Source: Candidatus Zixiibacteriota bacterium
Lineage (GTDB): Bacteria; Zixibacteria; MSB-5A5; WJJR01
Length of the DNA stretch: 64,000 nt
Assembly: GCA_040752595.1 (NCBI GenBank)
Contig: JBFMGX010000043.1
Coordinates: 1 to 64,000, forward strand
Direction of reading: 5' to 3'
Shown here: piece by piece, positions 46,070-55,751 of the stretch
Numbering within the stretch: the first letter of the stretch is position 1
Layout of the letters: each line of letters begins with the position of its first letter
Program-made: the position numbers and the translations under genes
The notes under the pieces: generated by a model
Databases searched by the model: none
What the model saw: the letters and a program-made list of their open reading frames with translations, nothing else
What the model was told of the DNA's origin: nothing

Positions 46070-47119
46070 ATGGGGATGAACCAATCCGAACCGGCATGTC
46101 CCTTGCCTTGGGATCACGACACGATCTTGTTGGCGCACGGCGGCGGAGGCCGCCTGATGCACCGCCTGATCAATGATGTCTTTCTGGCCGAGTTTGGTGC
46201 TGTTCCTCCGGTCGGGCTGCACGACGGCGCTCTGCTCGATATCGCGGGCGGCCGGATCGCGTTCACGACTGACACGTACGTCGTGCGGCCGTTGTTTTTT
46301 CCCGGCGGAGACATCGGCACACTGGCTGTCTATGGCACGGTCAATGACCTGGCCATGTGCGGCGCGCGGCCCTTGTACCTCTCCGTGGGGATGATCTTGG
46401 AAGAGGGTACGCCGATCGCCACCGTCCGCGCCGTTGCCGCCTCCATACGCGCCGCGGCCACGGCCGCACAAGTCCGGGTTGTCACCGGCGACACGAAGGT
46501 CGTTGAACGCGGTCGCGGCGACGGCCTCTACGTCAACACGGCCGGTATCGGCGTCGTGCCGCCGGATGTCATGATCGCGCCCGGTCGAGTACGTGTGGGG
46601 GATGCGGTCATCCTGTCCGGCGATCTTGGACGACATGGGATCGCCATCATGGCGGTGCGCGAGGGATTGGCGTTTGAGACCACGATCAAGTCCGATTGCG
46701 CGCCATTGGCTGCACCGGTGGCGCGCCTACTGGACACGGGCATCGATGTCCACTGCCTGCGCGATTTGACGCGCGGCGGCCTGGCCAGCGCCCTGGTGGA
46801 GATTGCCGGCGATGCGTCAGTACGCATTCACATCGAAGAGCGAGCCATCCCGATCACTGATGATGTCCGCGGCGCCTGCGAAATCCTCGGACTCGATCCG
46901 CTCCATGTGGCCAATGAGGGTCGCTTCGTGGCCTTCGTTCCCGCCGGTCAGGCCGACGCAGCGCTGACCCTGCTGCGGGCGCATGCGCCGGGCGGCAACG
47001 CGGCCATCATCGGTGTTGTGCATCGTGATCCAGAGGGGATTGTCACTCTGACGAGCGTCATCGGCGCCGAACGGATCGTCGATATGCCCTCGGGTGAGCA
47101 ATTACCCCGCATCTGTTGA
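46070..47119 (+). CDS. hypE: Hydrogenase maturation protein HypE
   Basis: 349 aa. ATP-dependent dehydration of the HypF-delivered thiocarboxamide to thiocyanate on the C-terminal Cys. AIR-synthase fold: [72 protein letters not shown], and the essential C-terminal PRIC. ATG 46070 sits close to GGAG; ATG 46076 has better spacing. hypA and hypB are not in this cluster. Confidence 0.95.
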   Translation: MGMNQSEPACPLPWDHDTILLAHGGGGRLMHRLINDVFLAEFGAVPPVGLHDGALLDIAGGRIAFTTDTYVVRPLFFPGGDIGTLAVYGTVNDLAMCGARPLYLSVGMILEEGTPIATVRAVAASIRAAATAAQVRVVTGDTKVVERGRGDGLYVNTAGIGVVPPDVMIAPGRVRVGDAVILSGDLGRHGIAIMAVREGLAFETTIKSDCAPLAAPVARLLDTGIDVHCLRDLTRGGLASALVEIAGDASVRIHIEERAIPITDDVRGACEILGLDPLHVANEGRFVAFVPAGQADAALTLLRAHAPGGNAAIIGVVHRDPEGIVTLTSVIGAERIVDMPSGEQLPRIC

Positions 47120-47150
47120 AGCTTCGCCAAATCCCGAATGGTGGCAACCA

Positions 47151-47621
47151 GTGAGCGCGGTGATCACGACGGCCTATGAGGCACCCGCCCTGGACGCGGT
47201 TCGACAGCTTTTCCGGGAGTACGCCGAGTCACTCAACTTCGATCTCTGCTTCCAGGGTTTTGACCGCGAATTGGCGGAGCTTCCCGGGGAGTACGCTCCG
47301 CCGACGGGGCGGCTGTTGTTGGCACGCGCTGGGGATCGTGAGCCGGGTTGTATTGCCCTGCGGGCGCTATCGCCCGACATCTGCGAGATGAAGCGACTCT
47401 ACGTGCGTTCTGAATTCCGTGGTCAAAAGATCGTGCTGTTGCTGGCGCAGCGGCTCATCGCCGAGGCGCGCGTGTGTGGATACACCCACATGCGACTGAA
47501 CACCGTGCCGGCGATGCAGACGGCGATCGGGCTGTACCGCTCGCTCGGACTTGTGACGATCCCGCCCTACCGGCATAATCCTGTGCCCGGGGCGCTGTTC
47601 TTCGAGCTGAATCTGCGTTGA
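47151..47621 (+). CDS. GNAT-family N-acetyltransferase
   Basis: 156 aa from GTG 47151, which places the fold's first strand (ITTAYEAPALDAVRQLFREYAESL) at the usual distance; GTG 47094, inside hypE, is an alternative. Acetyl-CoA-binding region MKRLYVRSEFRGQKIVLLLAQRLIAEA corresponds to motif A (RxxGxG/A variant), then LNTVPAMQTAIGLYRSLGL. The substrate is unknown. It closes the hydrogenase-maturation operon by position, with no obvious functional link. Confidence 0.85.
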   Translation: MSAVITTAYEAPALDAVRQLFREYAESLNFDLCFQGFDRELAELPGEYAPPTGRLLLARAGDREPGCIALRALSPDICEMKRLYVRSEFRGQKIVLLLAQRLIAEARVCGYTHMRLNTVPAMQTAIGLYRSLGLVTIPPYRHNPVPGALFFELNLR

Positions 47622-47749
47622 CGATGACCATTGGATCTTGCGGACGGGACGCAGCACACCGACCCGTTTCTTCTTCGGCACGCACGCACAAGCCTTCCTG
47701 GGCCGCTGCCCCGGAGGGCTTGTGCATGGCACCACGAGGTTGATGCCGA

Positions 47750-49084
47750 TCAGTGGATCGCCACGGGTTCCAGTATGCGCGGCGTGATGAAGATCAACAG
47801 ATCGGTCTTCTTCTTCTCCACCTTGCGGTGGCTGAACAGCGCGCCGAGGAAGGGGATATCACTCAGCAGGAAGATGCCGCTCTTGGTGGTGTATTCCGTC
47901 TCACGCACCAGGCCGCCGATCACGATGGTCTCATTGTTGCGCACGCGGACCGCCGTGCGCACGGTGCGTTTGGCCGTGATCGGCCGCTGGTTGTTGACCG
48001 GCCCGGTGTAGCCGGTGATCTCCTCCACGACCGGCTCGACGTCCAGTGTCACGGTGCCGGTATCGTTGAGCCGGGGAATGACCGACAGTGAAATCCCGAC
48101 GTCGAGATCCTGGAATTCGACGATATCCTGGATGACCGTTCCTTCCGTGAACCGCGAGAGCGTCTGCACCGGAATGCGAGTCGTGACCCGCATCACGGCA
48201 CGCTCGTTTTCCAGCACGGTGACACGCGGATCGGACAGCAGGCGCGCCTGGCCCTTGCGGCTCAGCATCTCCAACACGCCGGTGAGTTGATCAACGTTCA
48301 AGGTGCCGAATCGCCAGATCTTCCCATCGGGGATCTGATACTGTGCCGCCGGAGGTACGGTGGTCGTGGCCTCGCCCTCGGTGGTCTGGGTCGCGGAACG
48401 ATCGGCAATGGTCGCCGTGATCTGGGTCGGCCAGTTCAAGCCGATGCTCTGCTGGTCGTCGATGTTTGTCTCGACGAATTTCGCCTCGATCTCAAACTGC
48501 GGGCGCGGCACATCGAGGGAATCGATCAGGGCGAGGACGGCCGGCATCGCCTGCGGCGTCTCGCTGATGACCAAGAGAGGCGCCGGAACGCTGGTTCGTT
48601 CGGCTCCGGGTGGCGCGGGTGTCGACGACTGAGCGGTCAGGACATCGACCTTCCCGTTTGTTGACAACACATTGGTGAGGACCGCCTTGACCGCGGTGGG
48701 ATCGGCCCAGCGCAGGTTCACCACGCGGTGCTCCATGTCGCCGCCGCCGGCGGCATCGGCGGGTGTCACGACCAGCACGTCATCCCGCCAACGGTAGGAC
48801 AGCCCATTCGCCATGGCGATGGCGTCCAAAGCGGTGCGCCAGTCAACATCGCTCAGGTTGACATTGATCTGGCCCTCGGTCTGGGGAGCCACGACGAGAT
48901 CGAATCCGACCTGCCCGGCCAACGCCGTCAGCACGACGGGGATGTCAGTGGATACGAAGTTCAGGCTAACGTTCTTGGGACCCGGGATCGCGAACGCCGC
49001 GGTGGCGGGCACGATCCCCGGCCAGACGATCAGTAGTCCGGCCAGCATCCGTTTGATTCTTCGATGACGACGCATCCCTGTCAT
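47750..49084 (-). CDS. Secretin (PilQ/GspD-type), short form
   Basis: 444 aa; ATG 49084 after GGGGAAGGG. Signal peptide about 1-33. An STN/N0-like domain (about 40-110, LNFVSTDIPVVLTALAGQVGFDLVV), one N1-like domain (about 115-190) and a C-terminal secretin core (about 200-440) with SRKGQARLLSDPRVTVLENERA and VIGGLVRETE..KSGIFLLSDIPFLGALF. It forms the outer-membrane gate. Smaller than most PilQ or GspD proteins because it has few N-terminal domains. Last gene of the nine-gene block. Confidence 0.9.
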   Translation of the reverse strand: MTGMRRHRRIKRMLAGLLIVWPGIVPATAAFAIPGPKNVSLNFVSTDIPVVLTALAGQVGFDLVVAPQTEGQINVNLSDVDWRTALDAIAMANGLSYRWRDDVLVVTPADAAGGGDMEHRVVNLRWADPTAVKAVLTNVLSTNGKVDVLTAQSSTPAPPGAERTSVPAPLLVISETPQAMPAVLALIDSLDVPRPQFEIEAKFVETNIDDQQSIGLNWPTQITATIADRSATQTTEGEATTTVPPAAQYQIPDGKIWRFGTLNVDQLTGVLEMLSRKGQARLLSDPRVTVLENERAVMRVTTRIPVQTLSRFTEGTVIQDIVEFQDLDVGISLSVIPRLNDTGTVTLDVEPVVEEITGYTGPVNNQRPITAKRTVRTAVRVRNNETIVIGGLVRETEYTTKSGIFLLSDIPFLGALFSHRKVEKKKTDLLIFITPRILEPVAIH

Positions 49085-49109
49085 CCCTTCCCCTGAATCG
49101 GCACGCGGA

Positions 49110-49583
49110 TCATGACAAGTCGAGACGAAGCGTCTCCTGTCCGCGCACCAACACCACTTGTGTCTCGTCGATGCGCAGTACCCGCCAGCCGTCAATCACG
49201 CTGCCGACTTGCCCCACACGTCCATTGATCACACAAACACGTCGGCCTTCGACGGTCATCACACCCTGTAGCACAAGCCCCGGCTCCGCCTGCCGCGTCT
49301 CGACCGCGATGACCGACGTTGATGTCCCGGTGAGATCCACCCGACCCCGGAACGGATCACGCGGCCACGTCGGTGCAAAGGCGCAACGATCGAGGACGAT
49401 TCCCGTGTCGATCGCGGCGCGATCGGGCGGGACCACCGCCGGTGCCATCGTGGCCGCCACGGATTCCGTCGTAGTCGTGACGTCGCTGCGGCGGTGACGC
49501 TCCCATGGGCGCATGAGCAGGCCGAAGATGACGGCGCCGATGAACGTCGCATAGACAATGCGCTTGCGGGTGCGTTCATTCAT
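49110..49583 (-). CDS. PilP/GspC-like inner-membrane protein
   Basis: 157 aa. One N-terminal helix (about 9-24), a variable linker, then an HR-type beta-domain: WPRDPFRG, LVLQGVMTVEGRRVCVINGRVGQVGSVIDGWRVLRIDETQVVLVRG. This is the fold that couples the inner platform to the secretin in both PilP and GspC. ATG 49583 overlaps the preceding stop by eight bases. Confidence 0.7.
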   Translation of the reverse strand: MNERTRKRIVYATFIGAVIFGLLMRPWERHRRSDVTTTTESVAATMAPAVVPPDRAAIDTGIVLDRCAFAPTWPRDPFRGRVDLTGTSTSVIAVETRQAEPGLVLQGVMTVEGRRVCVINGRVGQVGSVIDGWRVLRIDETQVVLVRGQETLRLDLS

Positions 49584-50160
49584 GGCCCGACTCCGCAGGC
49601 ACAATGATCCAGAAGGCGGCGCGTCCGGAGAAGTTGACGGCACCTTCGGTTTCGCCCTTGGCCCACTCGCATGCAAACCACTGTTGGAAATCGGGGCAGG
49701 CCTCGAGGCGGTCCAGCCAGGTGCCGATGGCCCCGAATCCTCCGGTCGCCGTCAATTCAAGCCGTAATGTATCCAGAGTGACGCCGGTGACGGACGGCGA
49801 ACCGGTGCACGATCGAAGATCCATTACACAGGCGAGTTCCGGGTCAATATCGATCTGATTCACACCGGCTGCGCGCGCAAGCCTGGCGAGCCGGTCGACG
49901 AGAGGACCGAGCGAATCCGCCCGATGGAAGCCGTCCGCCAAGCGGCGCAACTGAACGGTGGCTGAATCTCTCCGTGCCACCAGTTGTGGGGTCGACGCAA
50001 AACCGGCGATCGCGGCGCGGCGTTGCTGTTCGGTGACCGCCAGCTCCGTGTGGCATTGGCGGCCACGACGCTGCTGCGGACCCAGAATCAGAAACGCCCA
50101 CACGCCCCACAGGGCCATCGTGGCCGCGCTCCAGATCAGCCAGTGAGGGAGTCTTCTCAT
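49576..50160 (-). CDS. PilO/GspM-like inner-membrane protein
   Basis: 194 aa. One N-terminal helix (about 7-27), a coiled-coil-prone stretch (about 33-95) and a ferredoxin-like C-terminal domain with LRLELTATGGFGAIGTWLDRLEACP. The order after a PilM/PilN-like gene, with ATGA overlap, supports the assignment more than sequence does. GGGGGAG precedes the ATG. Confidence 0.65.
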   Translation of the reverse strand: MRRLPHWLIWSAATMALWGVWAFLILGPQQRRGRQCHTELAVTEQQRRAAIAGFASTPQLVARRDSATVQLRRLADGFHRADSLGPLVDRLARLARAAGVNQIDIDPELACVMDLRSCTGSPSVTGVTLDTLRLELTATGGFGAIGTWLDRLEACPDFQQWFACEWAKGETEGAVNFSGRAAFWIIVPAESGHE

Positions 50161-51842
50161 TTGTCTCCCCCCGTCACGGATCTGATGAGCGGCTGCAACT
50201 GGACCGTGAAAGCCCATAGGCGCTGACCCTGTCCGTCGACCATGCGTTCATTGAGCAAACGGACGCGACCACGGCCGGTGAGCGATTCGAGACGGTCAGC
50301 CCAGTCACGGTAGGTCAGCGTGTGAGACAGTCCGCCCTGAGTCATCGTTCCGACGAGGCGAACAGTCAGCGTGGCCTCCGGCACACGATGATCCAGGGAG
50401 TCGACCGTGACGATCGCGTTCGTCAGTCGTCCGTTCTCGGGTAGCGTGGCGAGCACGGTCTTGAGCCACGGCATGAGCGTCAAGGGCGTCTTGAGGACTG
50501 TCAGGAGATTCTGCTGCCGCGACAGGGCCAGTTGAGCGGACGCCAGATTGCGGGCGACCTGCGAGGCCTGTAGTGCCATCAACTCCGACTGCGCCGCTTT
50601 CAGGGACTCGGCCGCGCGTTTTCCGTGTGCCCACAGAAACCACGAGGATGCCGCTACAGCCACAAGTGAGATCAGACAGGCGCCGCGTGCCAACTGCGTC
50701 AGGCGGAGTCGGAGTTGCGATTGGCGTATTGTGCCCGGTGTCAGGTCAACGGCAACGCCCCCGCATGCGGCATGCAGCGCCGGGGCGATGTCTCCCGCGT
50801 TGGCGTGCAACCAGGCGGCGATATCGTCGGGGACCGACTGCAGCAGGTTGTCGATGGGGTTGCTGATTTCGATCCCGGCAGCGAAGCGGCTCTGCCAGTC
50901 CGTCACCAAGGGTGCGACCGCTGCGGGCAATCCGATTACGGTGAGATGCTCGGGGGCCCGGTTTGGATCGACATTCAGATGAAAGTCGAACGCGTCGCCG
51001 ATCGCCGTACCCATGGTCTTGATCCACCGGCGCATGTCGGCCGCATTGGCCTCCCCGATCAGGGAGCCCGCCTCCGATGGGGGGCTTGGCATCGGTCCCA
51101 AGTCAAAGTGGAAGGTCAGTTGGCCATCGCGGAAGACGCTGAATGCCCCGCGTCGCTCGGACCATACCGCGACGGCCCCATTACGGTCGCTGTCGCGCGC
51201 GGATTCCATGCGCCGATGGCGCTGGGTGCCGACCACCGACACACTGCGCAGCTTCCCGTCGAGCCGGTCAATGGCCGCGAGAATCGGCGCGGCGTCCTCG
51301 CGTGGCACCGCCACGAGCGTAACATGCCATCCCGCAGCGCCGGCAGCGGTGATGCACATCCCGTGGAGCGCCTCCTGGTCATTGAGGGGAAACGGGATCA
51401 GCTTCTGCCCCTCCCACAGCGCGGCCCGCTGGCGTTGCCGCGCCGGCACTGGAGGAAGACGAAAGCGGCGGACGATGGCTCGGGCAGTGGCCAGGACTAT
51501 GTGCACGTTGGGTCGGGCCTCGCCGATCAACTCCCGCAGATGTTGTGCCATCTGCTCCGGCGAGGGAGTTCCCTCGTATGACTCGACCAGTAGACCGGCG
51601 ATCGCATCGGCGGGCTTGCCGGGCGCAACAGCCACCGCGACGATGCCGTGCCCATCGTATTCAATGCCGAGTTGGATCTTCCGGCCGCGGAATTGTGCCG
51701 GGTCCTTCCATTGCCTGAGGACTGTGCACGCGGACTGGCCCGGTGTCTCGTCGCCGGGAGGCACGAATCCCGCACCGACCGGAGTCTCGCGGCCGCCTCT
51801 GTCCCGAATCGCGATCGGCTCGATGGTCGTGGGCGACGGCAT
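50157..51842 (-). CDS. PilM-PilN fusion or GspL-like protein
   Basis: 561 aa, single chain. The N-terminal about 350 residues look like a diverged actin-like PilM/GspL domain (KIQLGIEYDGHGIVAVAVA, RRFRLPPVPARQRQRAALWEGQKLIPFPLND); a clear ATP-binding motif was not seen. One membrane helix (about 385-405) is followed by a coiled coil and a PilN-type periplasmic domain (TLPENGRLTNAIVTVDS ... ATLTVRLVGTMTQGG). GspL has this same layout, so a type II secretion origin is possible. It feeds directly into the PilO-like gene through an ATGA. Confidence 0.75.
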   Translation of the reverse strand: MPSPTTIEPIAIRDRGGRETPVGAGFVPPGDETPGQSACTVLRQWKDPAQFRGRKIQLGIEYDGHGIVAVAVAPGKPADAIAGLLVESYEGTPSPEQMAQHLRELIGEARPNVHIVLATARAIVRRFRLPPVPARQRQRAALWEGQKLIPFPLNDQEALHGMCITAAGAAGWHVTLVAVPREDAAPILAAIDRLDGKLRSVSVVGTQRHRRMESARDSDRNGAVAVWSERRGAFSVFRDGQLTFHFDLGPMPSPPSEAGSLIGEANAADMRRWIKTMGTAIGDAFDFHLNVDPNRAPEHLTVIGLPAAVAPLVTDWQSRFAAGIEISNPIDNLLQSVPDDIAAWLHANAGDIAPALHAACGGVAVDLTPGTIRQSQLRLRLTQLARGACLISLVAVAASSWFLWAHGKRAAESLKAAQSELMALQASQVARNLASAQLALSRQQNLLTVLKTPLTLMPWLKTVLATLPENGRLTNAIVTVDSLDHRVPEATLTVRLVGTMTQGGLSHTLTYRDWADRLESLTGRGRVRLLNERMVDGQGQRLWAFTVQLQPLIRSVTGGDK

Positions 51843-51894
51843 AATGATCTCTGCAGGGTCCCGGAGGGGATCGTGACTTCCTGGCGCGCGGACC

Positions 51895-53049
51895 CTATGG
51901 GCCGCTGTTGAATGTCACGGACTGCCCGTTACTGAATGTGATCGTGAAATCGACATTGGACATGTCAGCGTTGCTGCCGCCGACAGGCGCGTTGCGGAAG
52001 GCCTGCAATCGCACTACGACAGTCGCCCCGACGGCCATCGTCCTTGCGCTGGTGAATGTGCACTCTTCGCCACTTGCGGCACGCGGATTGGACCGATTGA
52101 AGACCGTCGTCCCACCCCAACGAATCGTCTGATAGTAGGCCGTGGGAGAGTACGTGGCCGTGAGCGATGTGATGATGGCACCGGCCGACCCGGCATTGAA
52201 GATGCTGAACTGCACGTTATTCGAAGGAGAACTCGCGGTGCCGGGAACGAACTGAATCAGCGCTCCTCCGCCACCCCCACCTCCCGTGGCCGCGAAGGGG
52301 CTCCGCGGCAGTCGCAGGGCAACGGTGCCGCCGCTCCGCGGCAGAAGACAGGCCACCGCGGGCACGGTGTCATTCATCGCCCGATAGATGGCCTCGACCG
52401 TGCGGATGCCCGCGGGGATGGCCGCGAATGAGAACGCGCCCCCGGGAGAGGGAGTCGCCGTCGCGGTCGTCGTGCCCCCAGTGCCGTTGGGATAGGTGAC
52501 TCGGATTGTCACGGCGACATTGGAGTCCCCTGGTGGATTACCCGCCGCGTCCGTGACTGTTCCGTTCACTGGCGTGCTGGTGAGATCACTGGCTGCCGAC
52601 GCGACCGACTTGGTCATTGCCAGAGATCCGCCGCCGGTGGATGCGATGGTGATGCCGGTGGTCAGCGTATAGGGATTGCCCCATGCATCCGTCTTGAAGC
52701 CGGTGGGATCTTCCGCGAACCGGTGGCGAATGTACGGTCCCCTCCAGGTTGCCCAACCGCCGGGATTGGCAACCAGGTTGTCGAGTGTCGCCGGGACCGA
52801 GCCATTGTCTCCGACGTACCCAAAGTCCACCCGCAGTCCGTTCGTGTAGAGATCGGGATTCCCGGCGATGGCGAAGGCGAGCTCGTCCATTTCATTCTGC
52901 GTCTCGCGGATGCGGGCGCTTTCGACCGTGTTTTGCAGCGCGCGCAGGGCGACGGTCGAGAGGATGCCGATGATCACAACGGTCATCAGCACCTCGATCA
53001 GCGTGAACCCTTGGTCCCGCCGTTCATGACTCTGTGTGCGACTGGACAT
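51895..53049 (-). CDS. Large pseudopilin with carboxypeptidase-regulatory-like insert
   Basis: 384 aa. Prepilin signature QGFTLIEVLMTVVIIGILSTVALRAL near residues 13-40, so it is cleaved before Phe by a prepilin peptidase. A GspG-like segment (TWRGPYI..DAWGNPYTL) follows to about 130. The C-terminal about 230 residues are unusual for a pilin: a carboxypeptidase-regulatory/Ig-like domain (VNGTVTDAAGNPPGDSNVAVTIRV), a Gly-rich linker (seven Gly) and a further beta domain. It could be the adhesive or substrate-contacting tip. Confidence 0.8.
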   Translation of the reverse strand: MSSRTQSHERRDQGFTLIEVLMTVVIIGILSTVALRALQNTVESARIRETQNEMDELAFAIAGNPDLYTNGLRVDFGYVGDNGSVPATLDNLVANPGGWATWRGPYIRHRFAEDPTGFKTDAWGNPYTLTTGITIASTGGGSLAMTKSVASAASDLTSTPVNGTVTDAAGNPPGDSNVAVTIRVTYPNGTGGTTTATATPSPGGAFSFAAIPAGIRTVEAIYRAMNDTVPAVACLLPRSGGTVALRLPRSPFAATGGGGGGGALIQFVPGTASSPSNNVQFSIFNAGSAGAIITSLTATYSPTAYYQTIRWGGTTVFNRSNPRAASGEECTFTSARTMAVGATVVVRLQAFRNAPVGGSNADMSNVDFTITFSNGQSVTFNSGP

Positions 53050-53073
53050 CAGTTGCGGTCCGCAGGTAGCGTC

Positions 53074-53526
53074 TCAGAACGTGATGGCGATCGGTGTTCC
53101 CGAGCCGTTGCTCTCGATACGGCGTGACACCGGAGTGTAGACATAGGGGCTGCCCCAGGCGTCGGTGAGGTACGCCCCGTTCGTGCTGTCGATGTACGGC
53201 CCGTTCCAGCCGACATGCTGGAACGGGTTCCACGCGGGGACGGTATCGGGCTTGACGACCAGGTCGACAAGCAACGACGGCAGGTGCCCGACATCCCCCT
53301 CGAAACCGCGATCGCCGGCCGCATCGGACCCGGCAATGGCCCGGGCCAGGCGCCGCATCTCGTCTCTGGTCGCCGTCTCTTGCGATGAGGTCAGGAATGT
53401 GCCGATGACCGGGATGGCGACCGCCGCCATGATTCCCACCAGGACGATCACCATGACCAGTTCAATCAGGGTGAAGCCGGAATCACGGCCCCGCCCCACG
53501 CACAGACGACGTCGCCGGGAAGGCAT
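53074..53526 (-). CDS. GspG-like pseudopilin
   Basis: 150 aa. Prepilin cleavage region SGFTLIELVMVIVLVGIMAAVAIPVIG, then a GspG-type globular end (VGWNGPYIDSTN, YLTDAWGSPYVY) with the DxWGxPY calcium-site pattern. ATG 53526 uses GAGG nine bases upstream. Paralogue of the next gene's N-terminal half. Confidence 0.87.
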   Translation of the reverse strand: MPSRRRRLCVGRGRDSGFTLIELVMVIVLVGIMAAVAIPVIGTFLTSSQETATRDEMRRLARAIAGSDAAGDRGFEGDVGHLPSLLVDLVVKPDTVPAWNPFQHVGWNGPYIDSTNGAYLTDAWGSPYVYTPVSRRIESNGSGTPIAITF

Positions 53527-53588
53527 ACAGAGCATCCTCTCCTACGACCCCTTTCGGGACGGGAGGAAAGCGCCGGATCGGCGACGCC

Positions 53589-54026
53589 TCAGTAGTTGTT
53601 TTCCCCGGCCACGTTGGTGTTGGGCCAGACTTCGCCGGTTGCCGCATTGTAGGCCCAGCCGCCACGCGTCCCCACGATCACGCCCTTGGTCACCCCGGTG
53701 ACAATCGAATCCGGGGCATTCGTCGGGAGTTGATAGGGATTGCGGGGAATCTCGTGCGCCATCACGGTGCCGACGGTCCGGAGCGACGCAATCGGCGGCC
53801 AGGTGGCCGTGCCGGTGGTCAACGCGGTATTGGCGTAGTAGATTGAGATCCCCGAGCGCAATCCGCCCAGGGCGCCGCGGCAGGATGACGCCTTGGCCTC
53901 GCCGACCATGTCGACGTATCGGGGAATGGCCACGGCGGCCAGGATGCCCAAGACCGCGATGATGATGACCAGCTCGATCAATGTGAACCCGGCGCGGTCG
54001 CCGTGGAACTTGCGCAGAATCGACAT
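53589..54026 (-). CDS. Type IV pilin-like major pilin candidate
   Basis: 145 aa; ATG 54026 with GGAGG at nine bases. Prepilin motif AGFTLIELVIIIAVLGILAAVAIPRYVDMVGEAKASSCRGALGGL, typical of PilA/MSHA-type pilins. C-terminal part NAATGEVWPN. The strong ribosome site and first position among the three pilin genes suggest the most abundant subunit. Confidence 0.87.
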   Translation of the reverse strand: MSILRKFHGDRAGFTLIELVIIIAVLGILAAVAIPRYVDMVGEAKASSCRGALGGLRSGISIYYANTALTTGTATWPPIASLRTVGTVMAHEIPRNPYQLPTNAPDSIVTGVTKGVIVGTRGGWAYNAATGEVWPNTNVAGENNY

Positions 54027-54251
54027 GTGACTCACCCTCCATGCACTCCGATTGTGGTTATCTTCGTGACCCTGATGTTCATCCTTGTTATCGGCTGAAC
54101 TTCCGGGGACCTGAGTGCGGAGGACCTGCCGGTAGCACGGTTCGCGGAGGTGGAGGGCACGAGCTGATGTCAGTGGCCGGGAGGCTGCACAGCAGACGGC
54201 TTCCCGGCGTCCGTATCATGGTGGCGAGCGCTTGACCGAGGCCTTCGCATC

Positions 54252-55463
54252 TTATTGCCGGAACAGTGTATAGAGATTCCACATCGGCAGGACGACCGCC
54301 AGAGCCAGCAGGAGGACGCCGCCGGCCAGCACGAAGATGAGGATTGGCTGGACGCGATCGGTCAGACGACGAACGTCGTAGTCGATCTCCTGTTCGTAAT
54401 GTCGGGCGACCTCCGCCATCATGCGTTCGATCTCGCCTGACTCAAACCCAATCCCGATCATCTGGTAAACGAGTGAAGGCATCACGGCATCGGGCGCCGC
54501 CGCCGCGGCCGGTTCCCCGACCGTCAACCGCTGGCGCATCGCGACGACGTCATCGGCGGCAATCTCGTTCCCGATCCCGGCCGCAACGGTGTCGAGAGCC
54601 GTCGTGACCGGCACGCCGGCGGAGTACAGAACTCCGAACAGCCGGGCAAAACGACTGACAGCCACTTTCAGGAACAATGTTCCGGCGAGCGGCAGGCGCA
54701 ACAGCATGCGATCGCGCCAGCGACGGCCCGAGGTGGTTCGGGTCCAGCGCCACCACCACACCCAGATGGCCGCAACGAGCGGCGGTCCCACCCACCAGTA
54801 GTGATCGACCGCCGCGGTGATTGCCATCAACAGACGGGTCGGCGCCGGCAAGCTGCCGCCGTAGTGGGTGTAGAAGGACAGGAACTTCGGCACGACGAAC
54901 TTGACGACGAAGGCGCCGACGACGACCATGGCGATGACGACCATGATCGGATAGCGCACGGTTTCCTTGATCTTGCGGCGAGTGATCATCTCCCGCTCAA
55001 GGAACGCGGCGGTTTGCTCCAAGACCGTATCGAGCCGACCTGTCGACTCGCCGGTCTGAATCGCGCCGAGATAGACCGAATCGAAGAGGCCGGACGCGGT
55101 CGCCATTGCGGCCGAGAGAGTCTGCCCTCCCGCGACCTGATCACCGATCTGCCGGAGGGCCGTTGCCACACGGAGGTTTGCCGTCTGTCGCGCGATCAAA
55201 TCGAGCACGGTGAGAATGGGAATCCCGGACTTCAGCAGGGAGGCGAGCTTCTGGGTGAACAGGATCTTGTCCTCCAGGCGCCAATGGACGTCACGCCAGG
55301 CCCGGGGCCGCAAATCGGAGAGACTCCGCTTGGGGGCCACTCGCAGCGGAATCAGGCCCTGACGGTCCAGTTGCGTCCCGGCGTCACCGAGACCCTCGGC
55401 GGTGATCCGACCCCGGAAGGTGCGGCCACTACGGTCGGCGGCAGTGTAGGTGAATTCAGGCAT
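54252..55463 (-). CDS. Inner-membrane platform protein PilC/GspF
   Basis: 403 aa, full length. Two GspF repeats with membrane helices: FTQKLASLLKSGIPIL ... GAIQTGESTGRLDTVLEQTA, and FARLFGVLYSAGVPVTTALD ... IGIGFESGEIERMM. The final helix LAGGVLLLALAVVLPMWNLYTLF is typical. Repeat copy 4 of family A separates it from the ATPase gene and ends about 10 bases upstream of its ATG. Confidence 0.92.
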   Translation of the reverse strand: MPEFTYTAADRSGRTFRGRITAEGLGDAGTQLDRQGLIPLRVAPKRSLSDLRPRAWRDVHWRLEDKILFTQKLASLLKSGIPILTVLDLIARQTANLRVATALRQIGDQVAGGQTLSAAMATASGLFDSVYLGAIQTGESTGRLDTVLEQTAAFLEREMITRRKIKETVRYPIMVVIAMVVVGAFVVKFVVPKFLSFYTHYGGSLPAPTRLLMAITAAVDHYWWVGPPLVAAIWVWWWRWTRTTSGRRWRDRMLLRLPLAGTLFLKVAVSRFARLFGVLYSAGVPVTTALDTVAAGIGNEIAADDVVAMRQRLTVGEPAAAAAPDAVMPSLVYQMIGIGFESGEIERMMAEVARHYEQEIDYDVRRLTDRVQPILIFVLAGGVLLLALAVVLPMWNLYTLFRQ

Positions 55464-55473
55464 GGAATGTGCT

Positions 55474-55686
55474 TAGAACTTCTAACATAAAGAGAACTGT
55501 GATCTATCCCGTTGATAGACAAGGAAGTGTGATACGATGTCCGACATGTCCGAATCCCTCACCCCGACCATATACCGGAGGGAGAGGGAGGAACTTAACC
55601 TCTCCCTCTGGGAGAGGTCGATCCGGCCGGTGGCCGGATCGAGTGAGGGTGCTCGTCGTTCATTCATTTTGTTAGAGGCACTTGGA
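55474..55686. repeat. MITE-like repeat family A, copy 4 (ATPase-platform junction)
   Basis: Left end CTTAGAACTTCTAACATAAAGAG, inverted right end CATTTTGTTAGAGGCACTT. Interior CCCTCACCCC, CCGGAGGGAGAGG, CCTCTCCCTCTGGGAGAGG, GATCCGGCC/GGCCGGATC. It occupies the leader of the platform gene. Confidence 0.75.
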
Positions 55687-55751
55687 TCGGTCAGGAAGTT
55701 CGTTCAGATCCCTCCCCGAACGGCTCCGGTCATGACGACGGCGACGTCGCC

